Shown: one piece after another, positions 10,093 through 21,810 of the stretch
Layout of the letters: the number at the start of each line of letters is the position of its first letter
Position numbering within the stretch: the first letter of the stretch is position 1
NCBI GenBank assembly: GCA_028274465.1
Contig: CM051456.1
Location: 44,824,870-44,888,869 of the forward strand
Origin: Plantago ovata
Lineage: Eukaryota > Streptophyta > Magnoliopsida > Lamiales > Plantaginaceae
Length of the DNA: 64,000 nucleotides
Direction of reading: 5' to 3'
Position numbers and translations under genes: made by a program
The notes under the pieces: model-generated
The model's database searches: none
Told to the model about the DNA's origin: nothing
What the model saw: only the letters and a program-made list of their open reading frames with translations

Positions 10093-11406
10093 TGATGAAT
10101 GTGTATTTTACACTTTCATTCGAGTCTTTTTCACCTATTTTAGCTATCCTCTATTTTAATTTAGCTATATCTTAATGCATTTTATTAGAATAGTGTCACG
10201 TTTCCCTTTAGATTTTATTTTACAGGTTTTGGTTGAAATTCGAAGATTTCCGGGCAATTATATTGAAGTTGACAAGGAATTGGTGTTCCAAAAGCCTATT
10301 TGGAGTATCTGTAGGTTTCCGGATAGGATTTGAAGTCTAGGGGCCGAATCTGGAAGTTAGAAGGCTACTAGAAGTCAGAAACCGAGTCCGAAAAGGGGAA
10401 GAAATCCAAAAACGCGTCGAAAACACGGAATTCCGCGAAAAACTCTCTGGGGCGAACCGCCCCAGAGGTGGGGCAAACCGCCCCAGACCGGGCGAACCGC
10501 CCGGTGTGTGGGGCGAACCGCCCCACAGTATTTCGGGGCCTATATATAGTTGCTCAGTTTTCTCCGAAAATCATCTCTTTCGAGACCTACTTTCTCACCT
10601 CTCTCTATAGTTTTAGGTAGCAACTTCCCGGGGCCTGTCCTGGGAGTTCTGTAGCTTAGGGGATACTTTTTCATAGCGGATTGGAGCTTGTAGGATCGCA
10701 ATTCTTCGGAGATTGACAAAACCTTCGGTAACTTGTATCTTACAGTTTAATTTACTTATTTTATATATCTTTCAATATGTTTTCTTCTATGATTTCTATT
10801 GATTGCATGCCTATTATGACTAGCTAAACTTATCGTTGGTGGTAGTATGTGAATTCTTAGCGAAGGGAAGATAATAATGCTAATGGCTATATCGCGCATT
10901 ATACTCCGTGTCATTGCTTTATTTCGTTGATCAGGCACAACCTAAATTCTCGTATGTTGTATTAATTATTATGCACAATTGGACACTTATCGACCATCAG
11001 ACCAATTATCTTCGTCGTGTTGAATAATTGCGGAACACATTAGGACAATAGTGATTGACTTGTCAGACCAATTATCTTCGTAGCGCTTAATATTTGCAAC
11101 AGGACACTAGATTGATTCAAAGATCTCTATGCAACACCGAGGAATTTATGCATGATTATCGACCCGTTATGCTAAGAAGGACCATACTATCACCAATCTC
11201 CATTATTAGTTAGAAAAACCCCTTTTGCTATCTGTCTGCTGTTTTTATATTCTAAATTAGATTTGATAAAGCTAGTATAGTCCTGAGAGAACGACACTCG
11301 AGTCATAATACTGCTACACTACGGTTTTCGTTGTAGTTGTGGATTGCCTTTGGCTTAATAACAAATTTATTTGCTGAATCGAGACCCGACAAATCTCCGT
11401 TCATCA
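10093..11406 (+). repeat. shared ATH-1 3' / ATH-2 5' LTR
   Basis: A 1314-bp LTR that closes ATH-1 and opens ATH-2, with a polypurine tract on its left and a primer-binding site on its right. Its promoter has four palindrome units (10444-10527) before TATATATA (10541-10548), two more than the ATH-1 5' LTR; this accounts for most of the 42-bp length difference. Confidence 0.93.
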
Positions 11407-11409
11407 AAT

Positions 11410-11427
11410 TGGCGCCGTTGCCGGGGA
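11410..11427 (+). other. primer-binding site, tRNA-Asp type (ATH-2)
   Basis: Identical to the ATH-1 site: 18 nt complementary to plant tRNA-Asp, 3 nt after the LTR. Confidence 0.9.
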
Positions 11428-11575
11428 CTATACTCCTTTTTTCTGTTTGATTTGTTTATATTTACTGTTTTAGATTCCTAATTCTACTAGTTTTAGTTTT
11501 CCTTTTTAATCTCTCTCTGATACTGCTTTCCTAGTCTGTTTCTAATCACCTTTCCTAGTCTGTTACAGATTGTGT

Positions 11576-13713
11576 ATGCCGCATACACGATCTGCAGGAA
11601 CATCGCTTGCTGATTCAATTGCTGAGATCGATAGAGTTTACCACCAAAGAAGGCGACTACTTGAAAGGCGCGCACTAGTGGAAATAGAGGAAACCGATTT
11701 CTCTGAATCTCTACTCAGTCTATTCAAGGAAATCGACGGAATGGCAGAAGCTAGACCACTGAAGGCATGGGTTCAACCCACCAAGGATCGTATGAGGGGA
11801 CCGGCGATTGTTCTTTCGTCTGCAACCCGAGATCTAGAGATCAAGAACCACGCATTCCAACCACTTCCGAGGTTCTATGGCTTATCAAGGGAAGATGTGA
11901 TGGGGTACTTGCACGATATCGATCATTTCGTCAACCAACTCCCACGACCCGGAGCTGACATAACAACGTATGAGTTAAGGATGAAGGTTTTTGCTATGGG
12001 ACTTGGCGATAGAGCCAAGTCATGGTTAAGTTCTCTTCCAGCAGGCTCGCTGGACACTTGGGAAAAGGTTTTTTCAGCTTTCATGGAGAAATACTTCCCT
12101 CACACCTTGACTACCGCGCTAAAGGCGCAAATCACTGGATTCAAGCAGGACTATGATGAGACCATCTACACCGCGTTCGGGAGGTTCCAAGATCTCACGA
12201 ACAAGTTCCCTCACCATGGTTTTGAACTTTCCGACCTAGTCCAACACTTCTACAATGGACTAACCTTCGAGAACCAACAAGTGGTGGATTTCCAATGCCG
12301 AGGCAATATTTGGGAGGAAACCGCAGAAGCCGTCTGGGCAGTTTTCGAAAGGCTTGCTAAGGGTTCGCAGTTCAAGGACCCAAGAGCAATGGTTAGGAGA
12401 CGTGGACCTGAAGCTCCACCGACTCAAGAAGCCCCTATGTATAGGGGGGATGGGGATCAATTCGAGTGTTTTACCAACGAATTGAAGCAAGTCATCAAGA
12501 GCGCCACCGGAACAACTGTTTCGAACGAAGTACGCCGAATATGCAAGAACTATGGGCATGGGGCTCATATGTGTAGATCAGAGCTGGCATACGATGATGG
12601 CAACTGGGCTCGAGGAGGAGAAGAAGAAGCCTTCGCTACGGTGTTTGGCACTCAAGAAGTTAGCTACGGACAAGACGGTAGGAATCCTCGAGGTGGATTC
12701 TGGAGAAGAGGATACCGTAACAATCAAGGATATGCACCGGCTAACCAAACTTATGGACCGAACCAAGACCGTAGTAGGCTGAACTATGACAATGATCACT
12801 GCGAAAACCCCGCTCCGAAAGAGCCACCGAAGTCGAAGTCGGCTCAACTGATGGAGAACTTGCAAAAGATGGTTGATCACACAAAAAGTTTTCTCAAACG
12901 TTATGAAGAAGATTCCGAGAAGACTAGGGCAAGGCTTGATAGGTTGGAAGAGAGCACTAGGCTTGCCCATCAGAAGATGCAAGAGTTGATCGACCGAGGA
13001 GCAAGATGGGAACAAGGCAAACTGTGAAGTCGAAATTGGCTGGTGATGTACCTGACGAAATCACCATCAGGAAGGTCGTTAGGTGCGAGTGTTGCATGAA
13101 GGAAGAACTTCTACAGGCTGAGGAAGATGAGAAGGGCCTTGGTTCTGACGCAAGTGATGAGGAGCAAGAGGATCCCGAACCACTCCCTAAAAGTTTCGAT
13201 GTTAAGGTAGGGATTGGTGAGCTTGAAGATGTCCGTGCCACACTAGACACGGGATCCTACTCAAACATAATCCCTTTGAATGTGTTTGAAAAGAGCAACC
13301 TTGGAAAACTATCTGAGCAAAGGGCTATTGTGCGACTGGCGGATGGATCCTTTATGAGACCCGAGGGCGTTGTGAAAAATGTGTTGTTCAAGATTGGTGA
13401 AGCATCTATATATACCAATTTTGTAGTTATGTCGGCATCTGCACCTGGGACGGGGGATGTCATACTCTTAGGGCAAACGTTCTTGACTAAACTACGCTCC
13501 GTGATGGACATCTACCAAAGAACTTGCACCATCGAAGTGGATGGCAAGCAACACGTGTTGCAAGCCATACCTGATCCACCTGAACCGCCTGATATTTCTT
13601 TCACTACTCACTACTGTGGTCTTGCAGCCTATATTCTTTCTTATTCACAGGTTCGTGGCATGGAGAGGAGATCCATGAAGGGGAAGCCTAGTACCCGCAA
13701 AAAGAAGAGATAG
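11576..13713 (+). pseudogene. gag-pro: ATH-2 gag-protease, broken by an 11-bp deletion
   Basis: Starts at ATG 11576. Gag runs uninterrupted to 13027 and keeps the stretch after the nucleocapsid that ATH-1 has lost, ending in a helical, charged linker (LDRLEESTRLAHQKMQELID). Relative to ATH-1, 11 bp are missing at about 13024, which creates TGA at 13025-13027 and puts the protease into another frame (13006-13713, active site ATLDTGS near 13246). The zinc knuckle lacks its first Cys, as in ATH-1. This is the best-preserved gag in the window. Whether the gag product alone could still assemble is inference. Confidence 0.88.
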
Positions 13714-14100
13714 GCGCAGACAGGAGTCGAGTCAAAGACTTTAAACAATGACGCTATCCAGGAGGCAACCCAGAATTTTTATCGCTTTCTTTACCGCTTT
13801 AGATTTTATCTCACGAGTTTGATTGAGTATTATAGGTCACTTATACAAGCATTAGCTTTCACCTTGAATCCACTTTCGACGTTCGGGACGAGCGACGACG
13901 TTCAGGTTTAGGGAGGAGGTTATCGCTGGTTATCTCTATACTTATCTTGCTTATGATAACTCGTGAAACTTTTTGCATTTGCATGTTTTATATGGAGTTT
14001 ATTCCCGAATTTTTTGAACTTTTTTATTGGGTAGATCAACCAACTATTCCATTAATCGTATGCTTCATCTCTATGAATTTGTTTGAGATTTTTCTCTCAT

Positions 14101-14516
14101 GCAAGCATAACCTACTCTGTCATTTAGATTTTCACTTATGCAAGCTGTTGCTGAAGTTTCCACTTTCTGAGCAACATGTGCCTTTGTAGATACCAGTCTT
14201 CAGAAATCTTCTAGTCTTCAGATCTTCAAAATCTTCAAGTTTCTGAGCGGTTCTAAATGCTTCAATAATTTGTTTCTGTAAACAAAGTACATCATCAGCA
14301 AATGCTTCAATAGGTTGTATTTCTTTTCAGAAAACAAGATACATCATAAGCGGTAAAACCAACCTATCTAGCACCTACTCTAAGTCTTCAGCAAACGTTC
14401 CTCTTTTACAATGTCCTTAAAATTCTAAATTCCTATGGACCATAAGAGTACTAGTTACTGGACTTTCCTTAATTTAGCATGGTTAATTGCTCATCAAAAT
14501 TACAAGTTTCCTAACA
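14101..14516 (-). repeat. SIR-1 5' LTR, outer end
   Basis: Matches the first about 415 bp of the SIRE LTR read on the minus strand. The terminus TGTTAGGAAAC (minus) is exactly at 14516 and directly abuts env-like coding sequence of SIR-2. This is the outer edge of SIR-1 and its insertion point in SIR-2. The left edge, at about 14097-14102, is a ragged join with ATH-2, not an insertion junction. Confidence 0.8.
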
Positions 14517-16378
14517 TCCAGCAACTGAACAAGTTGCTGAAACTGAAGAAGAGTACGCCAAAAAGCGTGCTAAAATGAATTTAGGCAAAAATAAGCTTTC
14601 TGATGCCGAGTTATCTTTGCTCGATGCCAAGGTCACTGAACCAAACCTTGATGATGAAGAATTGGATGAAGATTATCAAATAGCACTTCAAAACAGTCTA
14701 CAGATTCATGCAACGCATACGCAGAATCTAGATATTACTCAATCTTCAGAAGTGAAGCATACGGAAGTCCCCTCCCTTCCACTTACTACTGGTGAAACTC
14801 CAGTTGTTGAGTCTCAAGCGTTGCCCTCAGCAACCACTCAACCGAAAGGGAATGAAGCTACAGATTTAGGAACCAAGGTTGCTGGCCTTGATGAATCTGA
14901 TGACGAAGAAGATCTCTCAGCAAATGAAGAAGATCTAACAAAGAAAGCTGAACCCACAGTGGTTACAATTCCTCCTCTTGATGATGAAAATGATGTAGGA
15001 GATGACATAAGATGCCATTTGCTGACCAAAGATGATCAATTCGCTACTGAGCTTAAAGTTCATTCCGTAACTCCTTCTGTAGTGCCGTTTCCTAGTGTGG
15101 AGGATTTTACTCCAAGAATTAAGGCACTAATGGAAGTCCACAAAGCCTGCAAAGAAGAGGACGATGCACTGCTTGCTGAGAGTCCGCTTGACATCGGCAA
15201 AATACTGGCTACTGTGCTGAAACGCACTACTTCTCTTACCATAGCTCAAAAAGACATACGTCTACATTATAAAAGCTATGAAGATGATGTCAGTCAAGCA
15301 CTCAAACTGGCAAAAACTGCATTGAAAAAGGCTCAGACTTTCATTGAAGAAAAAGTCGACAATGAGCGCAGACATGAGGAGAACTTTGTGAGTATAAAAG
15401 ACGAAATGTCCAAGCTGACTGCTGATCAGCAAGACATGATTCTTAAGTACAACATCCTAAGTAAACTTGCTGAAAATTGCAATGAATTTTTCTCGCTGCA
15501 CATTCACCCAATGATGCAATCCATGTCTAAGGGGGAAGATAAACAAAGAAAATCTTCAAGTAAGAAAACCCCTGCTGAAGCGCCACTGACAATAGAACCT
15601 CTTACTGAAAGAGAGCAAAGTTCTAAAAGACAAGCTGAAACAGATTCTGAGTTGAAGGCGAAGACAGGAAGAAAAGAGGCTAGCCAGCATTGCCATTGGC
15701 TCCGGCATTGATTACACAAAGACCAGCAATGAGGAAACAACTCAAAATGTGATCAGAAATGTTCATGGTTGTTGGATCATAAAGCTGGAAGATGTATTGG
15801 CAAATGATTTCTTTCCAACTGTTGTACTGAATCAAATGTACACTTGGATTGAATTGAAAGTGAAAATAAACAAAAGGGATCCTCCTCCCTACCCAAGAAA
15901 AATTGCTGGAAGATTGTTGAATCTGGAAGTTTTGGTAAGAAGAACATCTATTGGCAAGCAAATGAAGCAAGAACCCAATTTAATCAAACCAATTGATGTT
16001 GCTTACTACTCTGACCCTTTAACCAAGAATTCAAAGAAGAAATATGGCGTGATTCCTTATGAGTATTTCTATCTCACTGCCAAGGATCAAGAAGAAGATC
16101 TTCTCTGGTTAAGGAAGATTCATGCTAACAAGGGAATTTCAGATACAAAACTTCTCCATGCCAGCAATTGGGGCATGTACTTGTGGGTGTTGCACTACAA
16201 AGAAATGAATGGTGAAAACCATCATTATACCGCCTGCAAGAACGCAAGGATCATTCAGCTCAAAGTCCGTAAGCTACTTGAAGATTACGAAAAGGACTGT
16301 GTTGAATTTTCTGCGCTTGCTGAGAAAAGTGTAAGGGAGATTCTGAGGAAATCTTCTGCTAGCTTAAGTCCCTTGTAA
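14517..16378 (+). pseudogene. SIR-2 env-like 3' ORF, C-terminal part
   Basis: Plus-strand C-terminal two thirds of the long ORF that follows pol in these SIRE-type elements; it aligns with SIR-3 55130-52919. Reading starts mid-gene because SIR-1 inserted at 14516. It contains acidic and low-complexity sequence, a UIM-like motif DEDYQIALQNSLQ near 14670, one TTGETPV unit, predicted coiled-coil stretches (15280-15450) and a conserved C-terminal domain with IRNVHGCWIIKLED and HASNWGMYLWVLHY. A deletion of about 180 bp near 15660 relative to SIR-3 splits it into 14575-15711 and 15749-16378. No signal peptide or membrane helix is visible, so 'env-like' is by position only. Confidence 0.7.
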
Positions 16379-16612
16379 AAGCTTTGTTTAGTTTTGTTTG
16401 CTGATTTGTGTAGTTATCTCTGAAATTTCTTGTAAACTTACTGAAAGATAACTATCAGCAATAAAGCTTTTGACTCTTATTGGTTTTTGATTATGCAATC
16501 TACTTATGCTTACTATTTTATTATTCAAGTATGCTTGCATTAATCAACTGATTTATTCAACATGAGAAACCTCTAAAAGGGTAACAATTAATTTAGCCAT
16601 GGATTGCTAACA

Positions 16613-16629
16613 TCAAAAAGGGGGAAATT
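16613..16629 (+). other. polypurine tract of SIR-2
   Basis: CAAAAAGGGGGAAATT directly before the LTR start TGTGAGGAAAC. The mirror copy for SIR-3 is at 52657-52675. Confidence 0.85.
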
Positions 16630-17209
16630 TGTGAGGAAACTTGTAATTTTGATGAGCAATTAACCATGCTAAATTAAGGAAAGTCCAGTAACTAGTACTC
16701 TTAAGGTCCATAGGAATTTAGAATTTTAGAGGACATTGTAAAAGAGGAACGTTTTCTAAAGACTTAGAGTAGGTGCTAGATAGGTGTTTTAACCGCTTAT
16801 GATGTATCTTGTTTTCTGAAAAGAAAAACAACCTATTGAAGCATTTGTTTATGATGTACTTTGTTTACACAAACAAACTATTGAAGCATTAGAACCGTTC
16901 AGAAACTTGAAGAATTCGAAGACTGAAGACTAAAGAAGATTTCTGAAGACGGTATCTACAAAGGCACATGTTGCTCAGAAAGTGGAAACTTCAGCAACAA
17001 CTTGCATAACTGAAAATCTAAACTACAGAGTAGGTTGTTCTTGCTGAAACTGAGACTGACCACTTGCTGAAAAACATATGTGACCTCCTTGCTGAAAGTA
17101 CTTGCATTTGCGCTCCAACGTTCATATTTGAATTTCATTCAATGAACATTAAATGCAAAGTAAGCACGCGAAGAACATGAAGACTAGAAGACAAATAAAG
17201 GACGCTGCT
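16630..17209 (+). repeat. SIR-2 3' LTR, first part
   Basis: Begins TGTGAGGAAAC and matches the SIR-3 LTR inverted. Interrupted at 17209 by ATH-3, with TSD CTGCT at 17205-17209. The sequence continues at 23550. Confidence 0.88.
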
Positions 17210-18490
17210 TGAAGAACGCGGATTTGTCGGGTCCGGATCAGTAAAATAAATTTGTTATTTAGCCAAAGGCAATTCACAACTACAACGAAAACCGTAGTGT
17301 AGCAGTAGAATGACCTCGAGTGTCGTTCTCTAAGGACTATAACTAGCTTTATCTAATTTAACTAAAGAATATAAAAACAGCAGACGGTATAGCAAAGGTT
17401 TTTCTAACAGATAATGGAGATTGGTGATAGTATGGTCTTTCAAAGCATAACGGGTTAATAATCATGCGTAAATTCCTCGGTCTTGCATGGAGATCTTTGA
17501 TCAATAAATTGTCTTGTTGTAATTAACAAACACTACGAAGATATAGATTTTGATAGGTCAAAGACTAAAGAGTTGTCCAATTGTATTCCGTAATTATTCA
17601 ACACTACGAAGATATAGATGTGCATGGGTCGAAGACCAGACCAATTGTGTGCAATAATTAATCAACAATACGAAGATAGAGATTCTGAAAGATCAAAGAA
17701 ATAAATCAATAACACGGAGTATAATGCGCGATATAGCCATTAGCATAATTACCAACCCTTCGCTAAGAATTCACATACTACCACCAACGATAAGTTTAGC
17801 TACTCATAGTTGTCCTGCAATCAACAGAAATCATAGAAGAAAACATGTTGAAAGATATATAAAAATAAGTAGAAAAACTGTAAGATACAATGTTACCGAA
17901 GGTTGTCAGTCTCCGAAGAATCGCGATCTTACAAGCTCCAAACTGCTATGAAAAAGTATCTCCTAAGCTATGAACCCCCAGAACAGGCTCTGGGAAGTTC
18001 CTACCTAAAACTACAGAGAAAGGTGAGAGAGAAGGTCTGGAAAAGTATGAAAAACGGAGAAAACTGAGCAATTATATATAGTCTTCGAATTTGTGTGGGG
18101 CGAAGGGCCCCACACACCGGGCGATTGGCCCGGGAGCTTTTTTCGGGATTTTGCGCGTTTTTTCGACGCATTTTCGGATTTCTTCCCCTTTTCGGACTCG
18201 GTTTCTGACTTCTAGTGGCCTTCTAACCTCCAGATTTGACCCCTAGACTCCAAAACCTATCCGGAAAGCTTCAGATACTCCAAATAGGCTTTTGGAACAC
18301 CAATTCCTTGTCAACTTCAATATAATTGCCTGGAAATCCTCGTTTTTCAACCAAAACTTGTAAAATAAAAGCTAAAGGGAAACGTGACACTATTCTAATA
18401 AAATGCACTAAAATATAGCTAAATTAACATAGAGGATAGCTAAAATAGGTGAAAAGAACTCAAATGAAAGTGTAAAATACACATTCATCA
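17210..18490 (-). repeat. ATH-3 3' LTR
   Basis: 1281 bp; the minus strand starts TGATGAATGTG at 18490. The polypurine tract (minus GGTTCGGTTTGGGGACTG) adjoins it. The promoter has a TATA at 18073-18080 and two palindrome units (18092-18136), versus four in the partner LTR. Confidence 0.92.
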
Positions 18491-20027
18491 CAGTCCCCAA
18501 ACCGAACCTTTGCTTGTCCTCAAGCAACTAAGCTAGACTCTAAGGCAAAAAACAATGCAACACATAAAATGGAGTCTCATGCCAAATAAAGTGAACTAAT
18601 CTACTGAATCTATCAAAAAACATATGAATAAAAACCATACAAATCAAAACATGAATATAGGTTGAAGAATACCTCGATTGTCTCATACACATCCACATAA
18701 GCACTTATGTCAAGACAAGATAGTCTCTCGTAACATTCTCTACCTGGACCTAGTCAGTGACGACGTAATAAAGCATGCTAAGATACGAATGGTTGTCCCG
18801 TGCCTATGAAACTGAGGACTTACTACTGTTCACCAAGTTTAAGACTTTCCCTCAAAGAGGTCGAACCGGTACTTGTACTCATCAAACGAAGGAGGGTTCC
18901 CTATAAAAGATAACACTCCCCTATTCTACCCATCTCTCAAGTAAACTCTTAAGCTATTCACCACTTCCTGAATGGCAGGACGAGGGTGGTCTAGAACAGA
19001 TGACACTCAAAAACAAAGGACAAAAAATAGAAAATTACAACACGATTACGAACATTACAAGAATTGGAAAATGAGACACAACAATTTGCTAAACTGCTAT
19101 TTGGCTTTTCTTTTTTTTGGACCCTTCTTTGCCTTTTTTTGGGGTCTTTTTCATTTTTTTCTTTTTTTTCTCTCCAGTTCCTTTTTTTCTCTTTTTTCTT
19201 TTTTTTTCCTGGAATTTATCTTTTTTTTTTTTTTTCGAATTTTTTAGCCAGCAGTAGCACAACGAAAAAGAAACAAAATGACTCACAAACGATTTCCCCA
19301 AACCTATTCGAAAGAATAGGTTGGAGTACAAAATTTACGAGAAAGGAAAAATAAACTCACAACACAGAAATGAAAAACGAAAAACAAGTCTAATGATGGT
19401 GCAACCCCCTCCCCAAACCTATTCGGAAGAATAGGTTATAAACAAAGGATCACACAACCTCACACTACCTCCTTCCTAGGCATTTAGCAATCTCAGGTGA
19501 AGACTTGTTGCCTCTTAGGTACATAATTACTCGGGAAAACAACCATAAGACCCTAACATGCATCATCCTATTATAAAGGCCTTCATGAACCACAGTACAG
19601 AAAACACCACTAAGTGATGTCGAGACTACCAAGCTTAACTAAGTGCAATACATAAATGTGACAAGCCAAGCGAGAAAAATCTCAAACAAATTCATAGAGA
19701 TGAAGCATATGATTAATGGCATAGTTAGTTGATCTAACCAATAAAAAAGTTCAAAAAATTTGGCAATAAACTCCATATAAAACATGCAAGACTATCCTAT
19801 GATGAATGTAGTGTATGGAACCTAAAAACTAAGAAAGCGGTAAACGTGCAAATGCAATTAAAAAGCAAGATACCATACTCAACATCACAAAGTCAAACAA
19901 TACTTAACATCATGGTTCACATCCCATTCCCCTCATGAAACTTAAGCTAGTCCCTAGCAAAAGAGAATGAGTAAATAAAAAGTGATACTAGATGTTACCG
20001 AACGGTTTGGCCTCGGTCGGCTGAGTA
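18491..20027 (-). other. ATH-3 3' noncoding region with hairpins and purine tract
   Basis: Inverted copy of the conserved ATH 3' block. It holds hairpins AACCTATTC/GAATAGGTT at 19301-19322 and 19416-19437 and a pyrimidine tract at 19100-19245 (purines on the sense strand). Near 19900-20020 it also matches ATH-4 36370-36480, a segment absent from ATH-1/2. No gene is visible. Confidence 0.8.
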
Positions 20028-20426
20028 TTAAAGAATGGACTCAAGAGTACCTCCCCACGGTGGCCGCCATTCTCTTGGTCCGATGTAGCAAAGAGACCTA
20101 GGAAGCTTCAAAGATCTCACCATGGTGAATGGACTGGTTTTCTTTGCAGGCATATCCAATAAGGATTTCATCAATAGGAGGACATTCACTTTGACTTCAT
20201 CGAGGTGCTTGTTTAGTGGTGGCTCCTGTGTATCTTGCTTGTCAAGCTTTACACCTCGGAGTAGTAGATTCACCTCTTTGTACTTAAGAACCTCAGAAGT
20301 AACGGAAGGAAGTGGCTTTTGATTGATACGAATGTCTGCGAGTAAAGGAACAGGGGAGCTGGGGTCATCCAGCTCACTGGTCATGGGAGGCGTTTCTCCC
20401 CCCATGCTGGGCGACTCGCCCCCCAC
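20028..20426 (-). CDS. unassigned ORF downstream of ATH-3 gag
   Basis: A 132-codon ORF on the element sense strand overlapping the end of the gag frame by about 46 nt, in another frame. Its first 15 residues (MGGESPSMGGETPPM) are encoded by GC-rich palindromic sequence like that in the LTR promoter. The rest has no recognised domain. It may be a frameshifted continuation of gag. Not seen in ATH-1 or ATH-2. Confidence 0.35.
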   Translation of the reverse strand: MGGESPSMGGETPPMTSELDDPSSPVPLLADIRINQKPLPSVTSEVLKYKEVNLLLRGVKLDKQDTQEPPLNKHLDEVKVNVLLLMKSLLDMPAKKTSPFTMVRSLKLPRSLCYIGPREWRPPWGGTLESIL

Positions 20427-21188
20427 CTCCAGGGGGCGTCGCCTTCCAATCCTTGCTCCTCTTCAAGTTCTCGAACCTCTTCTACTTCAGCACAATTCAA
20501 CAAGCTGAATTCTTCCGTAAGATGCTCAGTTACTTCAACTTCTTCAACAACTTTTGCTATACGAAGGTCATCTTCAACTTGCTCGGCATGTGCAATTTCA
20601 TCTTCCTCACTGATTTCTTCGGCTTCAAAATACTCCTCGGATGAGCTTCCTGCTTCACCTCGATCTACTTCCTTTGCGGTGATGTGAATTGGTATGACCT
20701 CATCGGATTGTGTTGAACCTCTGGCGTACTTACGGAGGACTTCTTCTGCCTCGTCGACCGTACATTCTCCCAGACCGCCGCTCAACCGATCCACTCTAAG
20801 TCGTTCCTCTTCACAAAGTCCACCAACGAAGCACCAAATCAACTCCCCATCTTCGAAACGGTGATGGGGGCACTCACGTTTATACAACTCAAAACGTTCG
20901 TAGGCGTCACAAAACTGCTCATACTCTCCCTGCTCGAAATATTGGATCCTATCACGTAAGGCAATCGTCTCATGATAAGGCATGACCCGTGCCAAGAACT
21001 CCTCTACTACTTGGCCCCAAGTTTTCAGCGATCCTGGTTCTAACCTTGCAATCCAACGCCTCAGCTCATACCCAAGAGCAAAAGAAAATAGTTTCCTGCA
21101 CAATTGGTCCTTAGTAAACCCTTCTGCTGGAATTCTTTCTATTTCCTCCTCATAGGATCGGATGAAACTCCATGGGTCCATCCCTACT

Positions 21189-21810
21189 TGTAACGACCTG
21201 ACCAATCCGGCTGGCGTGGTTACTCATGGGCGCTCTCCGGGGTGATATGCTGGCCCCACAGACCAACACGGGTTCTAATCCGCGCACTTTGTCCTCACTC
21301 GTGCGCGCACTGGGAACTTCCCAGTGGGTCACCCATCCTAGAATTGCTCCAGAGCAAGCACGCTTAACTCTGAAGTTCTTCTAGGTGGATTCCCAAAAAG
21401 AAAGGTGCACCTTGATGGTATGAGTAGCGTTCTCAACCCTTTTAAGCTTCTGAAATCTGGGGCGTTACAATCTACCCCCCTTAAAGCCTAGACGTTCTCG
21501 TCGAGCGCCTTAAGTGGTGGGGGTGACAAAATGACAGTAACCTTTACCAACCGTCCACCCGATGCAGGCTTTGGGTTGATCTAGGCTCTGATACCATTTG
21601 TAACGACCCGACCAATCCGGCCGGCGTGGTTACTCCTGGACGGACCCACACACGTCCCCACAGTATGATATTGTCCGCTTTGGGCCTGAGCCCGCACGGA
21701 TTTGCTTTTGGAATCACCCAAAAGGCCTCATACCATGTGAGAGTGGTGGTCTAACATATATACCCTTTATTCCACTCACTCTTAAGCGATGTGGGATGCG
21801 GGGCATTACA
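21189..21810 (-). mobile_element. Cassandra-like TRIM retrotransposon with unequal LTRs
   Basis: 622 bp with TSD CTACT (21184-21188, 21811-21815). On the minus strand: 5' LTR 21810-21599, primer site TGGTATCAGAGC (21596-21585, tRNA-Met type), about 130 bp internal sequence ending in a purine tract (AAGGGGGGTAGAT), 3' LTR 21469-21189. Both LTRs run TGTAACGCCCC-like to GGTCGTTACA and share about 60 bp at the 3' end. Only the 3' LTR contains the 5S rRNA-derived block; the 5' LTR has a different Pol II-like middle with TATATATG. There is no ORF, as expected for a TRIM. Confidence 0.85.
21315..21428 (-). other. 5S rRNA-derived segment in the TRIM 3' LTR
   Basis: The minus strand contains AGTTAAGCGTGCTTG and TAGGATGGGTGACC, the A-box and C-box regions of the plant 5S rRNA gene, in the right order and spacing, plus CTGGGAAGTTCCCAGTG near the 5S 3' end. 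Flanking 5S positions are diverged. This is the hallmark of Cassandra LTRs, not a 5S gene. Confidence 0.85.

Larger units (their letters stand above)
4971..14100 (+). mobile_element. ATH-1/ATH-2 tandem array: LTR-internal-LTR-internal(truncated)
   Basis: Two Athila-lineage gag-protease units in the same orientation share the middle LTR (4971-6242, 6243-10092, 10093-11406, 11407-about 14100). Both units share a deletion in the 3' noncoding region that ATH-0 and ATH-4 lack, and have nearly identical coding sequence, so the array probably arose by unequal LTR recombination. No reverse transcriptase, RNase H or integrase motif is present in the 3.85-kb internal region. The left junction interrupts the SIR-1 LTR after ACTGT (4966-4970). 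The right end was lost with adjacent LTR sequence. Confidence 0.9.

Noticed and set aside
14097..17040. Inverted SIRE LTR ends around the env-like ORF as evidence of self-integration
   Set aside because: The exact LTR terminus at 14516 is equally explained by SIR-1 inserting into SIR-2, and SIR-1 gag with its own primer site on the far side makes nesting simpler.
21315..21428. A 5S rRNA gene
   Set aside because: Only the internal control regions are preserved; it lies inside an LTR with TSD-flanked TRIM structure.
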